Source of the DNA: Cladosporium sp. IMV 00045 | Taxonomy: Eukaryota > Ascomycota > Dothideomycetes > Cladosporiales > Cladosporiaceae | Assembly: GCA_001931905.2 (NCBI GenBank) | Contig: MSJI02000153.1 | Span: 1,224 to 22,801 of the forward strand | Reading direction: 5' to 3' | Length of the DNA stretch: 21,578 bases | Part shown: piece after piece, positions 9,763 through 18,621 of the stretch | How positions within the stretch are numbered: position 1 is the stretch's first letter | Layout: each line of letters opens with the position of its first letter | Translations under genes and position numbers: made by a program | Notes under the pieces: model-generated | Told to the model about the DNA's origin: nothing | The model's input: the letters and a program-made list of their open reading frames with translations, nothing else | Database searches by the model: none

Positions 9763-10808
9763 ATGTCTGACGAGCATGCTGCACCTTTATTTCGTGCCAA
9801 CAAAAGACGTAAAGTTTTGCGTAAACGACCCGACAGCGACGACCAGGACGATGAGCATGCAGTACCCGCGACCATCAATAGCGACCGCGAACGAGGCCAG
9901 ACACCAATAAACGGATCTAGCATGGAATTTGAAGAGGACGATGCGACACCGAAGATAGATCTGTCTCGTATGCGGAAACCAAAGAAACATGGGATTGCCT
10001 TCTCCAGCTCAGACCGACCAACCTACCGGCCTCAGGATGAGAACCAAGAAACATCCCTCGTGGTAGCAGAACCTCAAGCCTTACAAGAAGCGAACAATCG
10101 ATTTGCTCGGCCGACCGGGAAAGCCATCGTTCAAGACGACAAACACATGTACGTTTGCCACTCAAAGCGGAAGCCTTAACCATGAAATGAAAAGTGCAGG
10201 ACTAACAGCGTAGGTCGGCCTACATAGACTCGAAACTGGCTGAAATGCGCGCTGCCGCAGCCACACCAAACACTATCAAACAGTCGATAGATACGGCATC
10301 AGATTCACAACCAACACGGGATCTCTCACCCGACGCTGAAGAGGACACCCAAGCCCTTCCATCAACAAACCCCAATGCACCAGCGCCAGCACCACACCAA
10401 CCCGGAAACCAGAACCAACCCACGCGTCGCCGCCGCGGCAAACAAGCCCGCGCCCCGTCCCCATCAACCCAAGCGCGCGCCTCGCTCATCGACCAGATCA
10501 TGCGCGAATCCAACCACACGCCACACTACACCGCACCAGCTCCCTCCACATCACAAACTAAGAACAGCAGCAGCAACAACACCGCTACTCATGATGATCC
10601 GGACGCCGCGGCCGCGGCAGCGTTCAAAGCCGAGTTCCTGGCGCAAGCGGAGATGCGGAATCTTTCACGCAGGAAACCCGCGATAAATGCCAGTTCTTCG
10701 GCAACGGCAGCGACGACTTCGCACGGGCCGAAGTTGGGTGGGAGTCGGGCGCAGAGAGAACGAATGAGAGCTGCTACCGCGGCGGAGGAGGGGAAGGCGA
10801 AGAAGTAA
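9763..10808 (+). CDS. tls1: Tls1/C9orf78 (HCA59) family splicing factor
   Basis: This belongs to the hepatocellular carcinoma-associated antigen 59 family (human C9orf78, fission yeast Tls1), nuclear proteins linked to spliceosome function and, in fission yeast, telomere silencing. Exons are 9763-10148 and 10214-10808, giving 326 residues. The 65-base intron (10149-10213) starts GTACGT, has a CTAAC branch site and ends GTAG. The basic N-terminus (KRRKVLRKRP) followed by acidic residues looks like a nuclear localisation signal. The conserved core starts near residue 113 (RFARPTGKAIVQDDKHM) and runs across the junction into SAYIDSKLAEM. The middle is low-complexity, rich in Pro, Ser and Ala. 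The end (GPKLGGSRAQRERM, then EEGKAKK) resembles fungal members. A coding-like stretch follows the stop codon and is described separately. Confidence 0.83.
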
Positions 10809-10818
10809 TTAAGGATAA

Positions 10819-10947
10819 CGTACAGAGTGGTACGGCGTGTTGGAAACGGACCATGCGACGGAGAGACAGGAACGGGCTTTGGAAATCAATGGGTGGAAGA
10901 AGTTTCTTGCTCAGGATGAACGGACTGTGACCGGAAGCCATGATTAA
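10819..10947 (+). other. Coding-like ORF remnant or alternative 3' exon
   Basis: An open stretch of 42 codons begins just after the tls1 stop, in a different frame, and ends with TAA at 10945. It has no ATG near its start. The peptide has a protein-like charged helical composition (for example WYGVLETDHATERQERALE followed by INGWKKFLAQDER). A splice from GTGGGA within the last tls1 exon to the CAG at 10822-10824 would join it in frame, but that donor is poor and would remove the normal C-terminus. It could be an alternative C-terminus, a remnant of another gene, or chance. Confidence 0.25.
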
Positions 10948-11048
10948 CAATCAAGACGACTATGTACTCGCGTGATGAGAGATCTTTAAAAAAGCAGGAT
11001 TCCCATCGCCCCAATTCCCCAAAGAGAAGCGGTTCGCCGTTCTGCAAT

Positions 11049-11068
11049 GCCTAGCCTAGCCTAGCCTG
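11049..11068. repeat. Short tandem repeat, 5-base unit
   Basis: The unit GCCTA occurs three times followed by GCCTG. It is noncoding and lies in the convergent 3' region. It is probably a small microsatellite. Confidence 0.7.
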
Positions 11069-11512
11069 AAATGATCCATTGGACCGCTGTAAACGTTGAC
11101 GAAAGAGTCGGTAGGAAGAAGGCTCACATGTCCACACATGAATGATTAAACAAAAGAACATCTCCCAACACCTTGCGCAAAGACGTGCGTAACCCTCCCG
11201 CTATGCAAGACGTAACCTTGTCTTTTCTGCCTTGTCTTTCATGTTTTTCTTTTCGCTTGCCCGCTAATGTCTAATTTTTGTTGCTTTTTGTTTTCTCTTC
11301 TCGCGTCGTTCGTCTCGTGAAATCAACCAGCCGCTTCCGAGTCGTGAAAAGGAGATAAAACAAAGCCGACCCTGAAAGAAATGTTTTTCTGATCTTTTTA
11401 ACCTCGTGAAATCGTGAAACCAAAAGCTAAGCTGACCCACGCAGAAATCCTGTTTGCTGTCGAATAGAGAAGCGCCGCCGTATGAGGTTTGCAAGTGCAT
11501 CTTGAAAAGCTT

Positions 11513-13330
11513 TCACTTCGTGCCTCTCGGGCTGCCGATCACGCCCAAGTCGGCGCCGTCGGATCTGCCTGAAATCTCATCCATGTCGAACAGTTCTTGC
11601 TCCTCGTCGATTCGTTCGCGTCCAACGCTGATTCCGCTCGGGGCACGATCGATGCTGAGACGCTTGCTAGATGTCGCGGTCGGGTTTCGTGGAGCACCGG
11701 GAGCAGTTGTGCTTGTAGATCCGGTTCCTGGGCTGTTCAGGCTACTAGTGCCCGTGGTGGGAACTGCGGAAGATGAAGCTGCGCGGGCTGCGTTGAGGTT
11801 GGTCCGTTGAAGCTCTTGCGTGAGCATGCTCATGCTCGCTTGCCGGGGTGGGCTGCCGACGGCGGTGTTCAGAGCATACTCGGGCGCGAGAGAGGGTCGT
11901 TGAGACTGAGAGGGACCGGGAAGAGCTCCGAAGCCAGAGTTTCGCAGCGGTGAGCCAACAAAATCAGAGCTGTTACTGCGTTGCGGAGCGAAGACGCTGG
12001 TGTACCGCGATGGTGAAGAGGAGAATGATGGGCTGCCGCTTTTGCTGTCGCCAGGCGTAGCAGTAGTGGAAAGAGTGCGTCTTTGAGCAGCAAGGAAAGA
12101 TGCCGGATTCTCAGCCTGGCGGGATTCGCGTCTGGATCGGGATCCCGGGATGAGGTCGTGAAGAGAGGCGGGGAGTAGGTCTTCTTCGCGGTCTGTATCC
12201 GTCTCGCCGTCATCCTCGTCGTCGGAGTACTCAAATGATTTCGTGGGTAGTCCTGTGCCCACACTAGACGATATCATCGGACGGGCGCTGGTTCGCAGAC
12301 GATTTGAGTGCAAAGGTCTTTTAGGGAAAGAGAGGGGTTCGTCACCGCCTGAGGGTGGGGATGATCCGGCAAGCACACTGTCGAGGTTGCCGCGGTCGCC
12401 AAAGGCTGAGTGGTGAAGGTCTTGAAGGGCAGTGTTGCCGAGTTGGGATTTCCGAGGTAATGAAGAGGGCGGTGATTCAATTCCGAATCTGGATGGCACA
12501 GATGCTGCGAAAGGTCCGAGTCTCGCGGCCATGGAAACGCCATTGCTGTCGAAAGAGTTCGGTAGCGGTGCATCCAACACGCTCAAACCCTTCTGGTGAG
12601 GTGACGAGCCGTAGCCGAAGCGGTCGTTCTGTGGAGGTGATCCATACTTGGGCGACGCTGAAGTGTAGTCAAACTGCGGCATATCGTATCCATTCCTTGC
12701 CGCATACTGGTATTGTGCCATATCCTCCGGGAGCATCTCTCCATTTGGTCTCTGTTCCAGCGCTTGCATTGAAAGGAGCCCAGGTGGTGCCTGTCCGTAC
12801 GCTCCCGGGGGAGGTGCCTGCGGGTATGGTGCAGCTTGCGAGTACCGCTTGTTGTTGATGACTATCCCGTCTGGTGTGACGTGAAGCAATGCGCATTTTG
12901 TCCCGAACTTGCAGTGTCCCTTTGCAAAGTACTTGCACGGAGCTGGGCGCGTGGTCGACTCCAAATCGTGCGAGAAAGGGCACATTCGTCCGGCCTGGCA
13001 TTGGCCCTGGAGGTAAAACTTGCAAGGCACATGGGAAGTGTCTGCACGTTTGCTCAGTCCGCCACGCCCCTTCTTCCCTCCGCCAGATCCAGCGCCCGTG
13101 TCGGACTCACTCTTGTTCTTGGGTGGGCTGCGCGCCGCTCCTAGCATGCTCATGTCGGCGGATGTGGTTTGGTAGGGCGGAGGGCGCTGCATGCCTCCGC
13201 CGACGGGCATTGGCATGGCGCCATTACCATTCGGGGACTGCATGTTGGCACTGCCGTTTTGGGAGATATCGCTCAGCTGTCGCCGGTGGTGATGAGAGGG
13301 ATGTTGCTGTAGTTGGCCGCGTGCATCCAT
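11513..13330 (-). CDS. Tandem CCCH zinc-finger protein (Lee1-like)
   Basis: This encodes a 605-residue protein, probably RNA-binding, with two CCCH zinc fingers. Finger 1 uses C103, C111, C117 and H121 and finger 2 uses C132, C140, C146 and H150; both have spacing C-x7-C-x5-C-x3-H and are only 10 residues apart. The rest is largely disordered and rich in Ser, Pro, Gly and Gln. One acidic block (about 370-400, YSDDEDDGETDTDREEDLLP, then ASLHDLIPG) appears conserved in fungal relatives. The finger pair resembles yeast Lee1 and filamentous-fungal CCCH proteins of unknown target. The gene is intronless, unusual for this window at such length, although composition and frame are continuous. The start ATG at 13330 is preceded by a long leader. 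Function in mRNA control is inferred from the fingers. Confidence 0.87.
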   Translation of the reverse strand: MDARGQLQQHPSHHHRRQLSDISQNGSANMQSPNGNGAMPMPVGGGMQRPPPYQTTSADMSMLGAARSPPKNKSESDTGAGSGGGKKGRGGLSKRADTSHVPCKFYLQGQCQAGRMCPFSHDLESTTRPAPCKYFAKGHCKFGTKCALLHVTPDGIVINNKRYSQAAPYPQAPPPGAYGQAPPGLLSMQALEQRPNGEMLPEDMAQYQYAARNGYDMPQFDYTSASPKYGSPPQNDRFGYGSSPHQKGLSVLDAPLPNSFDSNGVSMAARLGPFAASVPSRFGIESPPSSLPRKSQLGNTALQDLHHSAFGDRGNLDSVLAGSSPPSGGDEPLSFPKRPLHSNRLRTSARPMISSSVGTGLPTKSFEYSDDEDDGETDTDREEDLLPASLHDLIPGSRSRRESRQAENPASFLAAQRRTLSTTATPGDSKSGSPSFSSSPSRYTSVFAPQRSNSSDFVGSPLRNSGFGALPGPSQSQRPSLAPEYALNTAVGSPPRQASMSMLTQELQRTNLNAARAASSSAVPTTGTSSLNSPGTGSTSTTAPGAPRNPTATSSKRLSIDRAPSGISVGRERIDEEQELFDMDEISGRSDGADLGVIGSPRGTK

Positions 13331-15022
13331 GCTAGAGAGCGCGGTGTTGCGTCAAAGTGGGGGCGCTCCTCGAATTCGGAGGCGGGTGCGAGGCGGGGAC
13401 AAACGGTGATTGCGATTGCGATGGCGTCTTGGAGGAGACGAATGATGTGTCTGTCTTCTTGTCCAAAAAACCCCTCGTGTGAATTTCTCCCACCGAATAG
13501 TGCGATTTGAAGGTGTTGAATATCAATACTGGCAAGAGTCGAGTCCAGATGTATCTCCGTTGACTCCCAGGTGAGGATATCGTTGGCGGGCTGGCCTCTT
13601 TAGTGAACCAAGGTTCCAAGACGCCGCGGATGGTTGGTGCGAGCAGTTGACCTCAGACAAGTTCACGCCTCTTGACGAGATCTGTCTCTGCCTTTTGTCG
13701 ACTCCTGTACTCGCTTTCACGCCTCGCTTGCTTCTGTCACCTTGAAGATGTCTTTGTATGCGCAGCGGTGCATGGAGGAAGCGTCTAGGGGAGGAGTCGT
13801 CGGTCGTATTTGGGGCTTGAGGGTGCAATAATACGCTCGAGATATGGTTCGAAGGAAAGCATGACATACCTGCATTCCTATTATTTCAGATCATGGCACC
13901 TATTTCAAGAGTTTGGCATTCATGCGCATGGTGTCTGTCTGCAGGTGATCACGAGGCGATGATGTCTCAGGCACACCCAAGATACTGTGCAGATGACCGA
14001 CTCATCAGGTATGCATTACGCCAACGTTGCGTATGCATATGCAGACCAGGTGAGTTCAGCAGCTTTTAGTCCAGAAAATCTGTTCCTCATAACTCTTCCA
14101 GGCCTGACACAAGAATTAAAGTAGCGTTACCAGACTACGCAGCACGACCCGTCGTTACACCGAACCACGTGATCTCGAACCGCATCGCACATACCCCTGA
14201 CTGTGTATCGATCGAGGCTCGTCGGGTTGATGCCGCTGGTGTCGTACAGCATCAACCGGGTTGGAAGGACATCCAGGCTGCTCGTGCGTCTGAGAAGTCG
14301 GTTTCACTCAGTGGATGGCGAACTCATAGGTGCCTCAAGGGATATCACGAAGTTGCCAGAACCGCGGACCGACGGTATACTCCAAGCCTGGACTGTTCTT
14401 CCAGGGCTTTTGGCCAGAGCCAGAGCCAATGCGAAGGACCTTTTGATCGACCGAACTTCTTTGACCGACGCATGTCCAAACGCAGCACGTTGAGCATGTA
14501 TCCGTCGGAGCGGCGTCCACCAGCAGACCATGTTTTGATGATGCACAGCTTGCGGGTTCCTGCGTTGTCTGCGAGTGCTTCTCGGGTGTATGCAAGCTTG
14601 TCCACTCAAGCCTTTGGCTCGCCCTGTTTGCGTTCCCAAGATGGTATCACGATCGTTACCCTGCAATATCATGGTGACCTATTCGATGTTTTGGAATTGC
14701 TTGTAACATGTCCTGACCCAATTTGCCGCTCTTGAATCCCCCGTTATCAAGAACAGCCACATCAAACTTCACTCACTCCACCTCACTGGTCGCTCCTTCC
14801 GTCAGAACAAAACACAACAACAGAAGAACGCTAAAAGCTTGGCACTTTCCTTCTTGCAAACGACCTCACCTGCCGTACTTCATCCCACCCACGACCAACC
14901 TACTTTCGCTCATTACCTCAAACTCCCCGTCACTCGTTTCCTCCCGCTCACCTACCGCTCCTTCAGCACTGTCTCACCCCGAGTCACTCCTTACCTACGT
15001 GCCAGATCGTCTACTCTCTCTA
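13331..15022. other. Long gap with promoters and unexplained ORFs
   Basis: This 1.7 kb region contains the leader and promoter of the CCCH gene on its left and a pyrimidine-rich promoter (about 14745-15020) of the next plus-strand gene on its right. In between lies a 30-base imperfect palindrome (14010-14039). From 14160 to 14770 there are overlapping ORFs on both strands, the longest 188 codons on plus at 14169-14735. None matches a family I know. I see no tRNA, terminal inverted repeats or transposase. Confidence 0.45.
14010..14039. repeat. 30-base imperfect palindrome
   Basis: The arms TATGCATTACGCC and GCGTATGCATA pair around a central AACGTT. Twelve or more base pairs form with single-base bulges. 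It is noncoding and sits about 680 bases upstream of the CCCH start codon. Confidence 0.7.
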
Positions 15023-15150
15023 ATGAAGACAAAAACACTCGCCGCCTTGTTGGCGGCGATACCGTTTGGCATTACTGCAGCATTGACGGCACCCGGCAGT
15101 GCACCATACTACGGCAACTCTTCTAGCTATGGCACAGCTGTCTTGTCCCA
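15023..15150 (+). CDS. Signal-peptide-encoding exon or short secreted-protein ORF
   Basis: An ATG at 15023 opens a peptide starting MKTKTLAALLAAIPFGITAA, a textbook signal peptide with cleavage likely near residues 20-23, followed by a small Gly/Ser/Tyr-rich stretch. At 15151 a consensus donor GTACGT follows. The unspliced frame runs to 15352 and would give a 109-residue secreted protein. Splicing to the AG at 15205-15206 (56-base intron, weak branch site) would instead enter the frame of the mucin-like gene downstream. The second model conflicts with that protein's topology. Either a small secreted protein gene, a broken one, or an alternative first exon is possible. Confidence 0.35.
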
Positions 15151-15357
15151 GTACGTATTCCAACTATCCCTCCCAATTGCATCTTCCCTTCCTGTCCCCG
15201 GCGAAGCCTTCCCTGCGATGAGGCCGTTGCCTGCTGGAAACGAGGACCGCCTACTACCCTGCTCATGTATATCGGCCTCATCGACATCCTGGACACCGCC
15301 AAAATCATGCAGCATCCAGCAGAGTATCAAGCCTTCGCTGTCATCAAACTAGCCAAA

Positions 15358-18300
15358 ATGTCATACCCAAACGGCACTTCTAAGGAACCATTTCCAGATC
15401 GAACTTACCTACCGCGTACTGGCACAGCTTACCCAAGCAACCCCTACCCGACACCAGGACAATCTCGACATCGAAAACAAAACCCCAATCCCTTGGAGCG
15501 CCAAGGCGGTGTAACTGCCTCCCCTGGGCGAGTCTTGAGCAAAGAGGAACGGGAGCAGCGAAAGGACTCTTTGGCGGCCTCTGAGCTAGAGGAGAGATCA
15601 CTGGAAGATGAACAAGCGGATAACATGAGCTTTGGGGCACTCTACCAGAAGATCAAGTCTTCGTCTCTTCTTCAGGATATCAACACTTCGCTCGAGGTCA
15701 ATCTGGCCCCGGAGGCTGCTGAAAACGCATTCGAAATCACCGGAGCTGGCGTCTGGCCTCGTCTCGCACGACATTTCATCGTTCTGCTCGTCGCATTCCT
15801 GATCGTTTTCGGCACACTTTACCAGCTGGTCAATTACTTACTTCTTGCTACCAGAGTTTCCGCGCAATGCAGCCCGAGCACCGTCTATGTCACTGTCCCA
15901 GTGTCTTACACTTCCACCACCACTTATACTGCCACCACTTCGATTCTTGTTTCCCCGACAGCATGCACTACAGCTCCAACGGACGTGGCTGTTGCTGGCA
16001 CCGGCTCTGTCTCTCCACCTGCAGTAACCCACACCTCGACGTCGACTTCCACTCTCTTTCACACGACCACGCTCACTGTCTTCGAGGTCTCTTCCTCACC
16101 GTCGCCAGTCCCTACCTCAAGCACGTCGCCTGTTCCCTCCGAGGTTTCCTCAGCTACCAGCAGTCCGGCCGATGGCGCTTCATCTTCGGGTGGGTCATCC
16201 TTGGTTACTGCTGCCACTGCCACCACGGCGGCTTTGAGCGATTCATCAAGCCCGTTGACGACCCTCACGACGACTTCTACGGATACCAATACTCATACGA
16301 CTACCATTTCTCCGCCAGCAGAGGTGTCCACTTCAACGAGTTTCATCAGCCCTGACCTGACATCGACAATCCACATCACTCGAACCAGCACTGTATCCTC
16401 CCTGGTCACTTCAACACGCTTTTCGTTCAGTGGTATCGGTAATTCGGGCTGGAATGTCACAAGCTCGCCGACTTCAAGTGAGGTCGAGACAATTACTCGT
16501 GCGACACTTATCGGCACGGCCACGACAGCCACCATGTCGATCTTCTGGGCATCCTCAGGGGGTCAGACATATTCCACAAGCACGAGAGTTATCACCACAA
16601 CGATTTATCACTCGATGCGGCCCAGCAGAACCAGTAGCAGCATGAACGCCACCTCTGACTCGCCGGCTGTTCCCCAGTCTACTGGTATCTCTAATGGTAC
16701 TTCTTCCTCTTTCCCAACGACGGAACCAGGCACAAGTGGGATGTCGCCTTCGTCTGGGTCGGCAGCTCTCACCGGCGGATCTGTTCCGGAGTCAGCATCT
16801 GTTTCGACGTCCACGGTCAGCGGCGAGAGCCCAAGCACGAGCAACATCGCCACTGCTTCGGTGTCAAGCTCCACAAGCAATAATACGATCTCTGGGCCGT
16901 CGTCTTCTAACTCAACCGTCGATCCCGCTTCTGCCAGCAGCACGACTGGTACGACAGTATCCTCTTCGCCTTCTACATCAATGAACAGCGAATCGGCGAT
17001 CAATTCCGTGCCATCATCAGATAGTGTGACTGCCCCGGCCACGGTACCAGGACTTCCCACATCCACAAGCTCTGTCGAGGGAGGCTCTAATTCTAGACCG
17101 GCCGACTCAACTGCACCTAGCGCCACCTCCTCAAGCGCAAACATCAGCTCTGGATCGTCAAGCATCTCAGCAACGTCAGCGCTGTCATCTACTGGTGTTA
17201 GTGCAGCCGCTGACAGCTCTACTGAGTCTTGGGCTTCTGCAGCAGGTGCTAGCTCTTCTGGTAGCTCGAGCATTGTTCCCTCCTCTGGAAGCAGCACAGA
17301 TCTGGTCTCTGCGACCCCAAGCACAACACTGCTTTCAATCATCGGAAGCTCACTGGCAAACGGCCCTGCAACTGGCCCTTCGTCGAGTCTGGTATCCGCG
17401 CCAGTCGGTTCTGACACATTGTCTTCTACTGGCACTTCGCTTGCAAACGGCCAAGCCCCAAGCTCGACGACTGTCACCTCGCTCTCTTCGGGCTCAAGTT
17501 CCCCGGCCTCAAGCTCTACATCAATCAGCAGCTTGACGTCTACAACAGCCTCGCCATCGCGTGAATCCTCTTCTTCCAGCTCAAGCCGTATGAGCACCAG
17601 CTCCACTTCCATTCCAACGACACTCTCGGTCAGCAAGACGTCTGCCCCTGCTTCTGTCAGTCCGACTGCTTGTGGGGAGCATGGCGACTTCGTCCTTGAT
17701 TTCGATGATCTTCCAAGCTTCTCCGGCGATGCAGACATCACACAGGCACCTCCGATCTTCAGCCCGTATCATCATCTCACCTTTAGCAACGGCTATGTCC
17801 ATGCGCCGAAGCAGAAGCAACCATTCGCACCTCACTCTGGCGATCAGCTTGCAGTTTTCCTTGCTCCCAGTAACGGCACTAACGACACCCTATGGCATCA
17901 AAATGGCATGTCGGCCAATGTTCCCCGCACCGAGCCTGGCGAAATCACCGATGGTCCCTACGATGGCATGCCAGCCTACTGGTTCGATGCCAAAGGCGCT
18001 TGGCTCGGCTGTGACAATGATGGCCCTGATCCATGCGTGTTCAACGTCACAGGCTGGACCTGGGACGCTCAGGCTAGCGACGAGGTTCCCGCTTACAACA
18101 CACAGATTGAAGTGCCGCCTTGCCCTGGTTTCAACGACTGCAAGCTCCAACATGTCGACTTCCCAGACAACTTCCGTGGCCTGAGCGGCATATCAATGCA
18201 GGCCTCCGAGAACAACAAGCCGCGCATGTTCTTCATGGACGACCTCGCTCTCGCTTGGCACGACAATAGCTGCGAGGCCGGCATGCAGCGCATGGGTCGT

Positions 18301-18381
18301 GGTGGCTCTGCCGGACCTGGTCGTTCTGGCTCCGTTGGTGGTGGAAGGAAGAGAGTCGTGCGTCGCTCGCTCATGCCTTAG
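15358..18381 (+). CDS. Mucin-like single-pass membrane protein
   Basis: This encodes a surface-type membrane protein of 1007 residues from the ATG at 15358, which has a strong context (AAA before ATG). The open frame extends 77 codons further upstream with no stop, so a longer start (15265) cannot be excluded. Residues 1-139 are polar and charged and presumably cytosolic. A single hydrophobic anchor follows RLAR at about 140-163. Residues about 172-771 form a Ser/Thr-rich, repetitive stalk likely to be heavily O-mannosylated. A compact domain from C772 (CGEHGDFVLDFDDLP) to about 980 ends with FFMDDLALAWHDNSC; it recalls a conserved fungal domain of unknown function found in similar mucin-like proteins. 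A Gly/Arg-rich basic tail closes the protein. The layout suggests a wall-spanning sensor or adhesin, which is inference. Confidence 0.82.
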   Translation: MSYPNGTSKEPFPDRTYLPRTGTAYPSNPYPTPGQSRHRKQNPNPLERQGGVTASPGRVLSKEEREQRKDSLAASELEERSLEDEQADNMSFGALYQKIKSSSLLQDINTSLEVNLAPEAAENAFEITGAGVWPRLARHFIVLLVAFLIVFGTLYQLVNYLLLATRVSAQCSPSTVYVTVPVSYTSTTTYTATTSILVSPTACTTAPTDVAVAGTGSVSPPAVTHTSTSTSTLFHTTTLTVFEVSSSPSPVPTSSTSPVPSEVSSATSSPADGASSSGGSSLVTAATATTAALSDSSSPLTTLTTTSTDTNTHTTTISPPAEVSTSTSFISPDLTSTIHITRTSTVSSLVTSTRFSFSGIGNSGWNVTSSPTSSEVETITRATLIGTATTATMSIFWASSGGQTYSTSTRVITTTIYHSMRPSRTSSSMNATSDSPAVPQSTGISNGTSSSFPTTEPGTSGMSPSSGSAALTGGSVPESASVSTSTVSGESPSTSNIATASVSSSTSNNTISGPSSSNSTVDPASASSTTGTTVSSSPSTSMNSESAINSVPSSDSVTAPATVPGLPTSTSSVEGGSNSRPADSTAPSATSSSANISSGSSSISATSALSSTGVSAAADSSTESWASAAGASSSGSSSIVPSSGSSTDLVSATPSTTLLSIIGSSLANGPATGPSSSLVSAPVGSDTLSSTGTSLANGQAPSSTTVTSLSSGSSSPASSSTSISSLTSTTASPSRESSSSSSSRMSTSSTSIPTTLSVSKTSAPASVSPTACGEHGDFVLDFDDLPSFSGDADITQAPPIFSPYHHLTFSNGYVHAPKQKQPFAPHSGDQLAVFLAPSNGTNDTLWHQNGMSANVPRTEPGEITDGPYDGMPAYWFDAKGAWLGCDNDGPDPCVFNVTGWTWDAQASDEVPAYNTQIEVPPCPGFNDCKLQHVDFPDNFRGLSGISMQASENNKPRMFFMDDLALAWHDNSCEAGMQRMGRGGSAGPGRSGSVGGGRKRVVRRSLMP

Positions 18382-18621
18382 GAAACGTGGTGAGAGAGAA
18401 GGCAGAGGGAAAAGCTTTCGCAAATGAACATGAATGAGATGTATGATACAAACGCGCACGAGTCGATACTTGGTGGTTTAGCAGTTCTTTGAAAAATAGC
18501 CCACTGTCAGTCTGGCACTGCAGGGCTTCTATGGTACAATAGCTACTCCATGCAAGTTCCTCAATCCAATAACCCCTCATGTCTCACCGTGTCTTGTAGT
18601 CAGTACAGTGTCCTCCCTCCC

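Larger units (their letters stand above)
10809..11512. other. Convergent 3' region of tls1 and CCCH genes
   Basis: These 704 bases hold the 3' UTRs of two genes that face each other. A coding-like stretch occupies 10819-10947. A pentamer repeat is at 11049-11068. The part nearest the CCCH gene (about 11220-11450) is T-rich on the plus strand with several short A/T-rich blocks that could serve as polyadenylation signals. No other gene is visible. Confidence 0.5.

Noticed and set aside
10600..10625. GC-rich palindrome CCGCGGCCGCGG
   Set aside because: It lies inside the poly-alanine stretch of the tls1 product and is explained by GCN and GCG codon runs.
11454..13144. Several plus-strand ORFs of 100-167 codons
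   Set aside because: All overlap the CCCH zinc-finger gene, whose own frame holds two intact zinc fingers.
14161..14200. tRNA B-box-like sequence on the minus strand (GGTTCGAGATC)
   Set aside because: The flanking bases do not form a T-arm stem and no A box or acceptor stem is found at the right distance.
16608..17741. 377-codon minus-strand ORF
   Set aside because: It is the antisense shadow of the Ser/Thr-rich stalk, whose codons rarely produce stops on the other strand. The Val/Glu/Leu-rich peptide has no domain.
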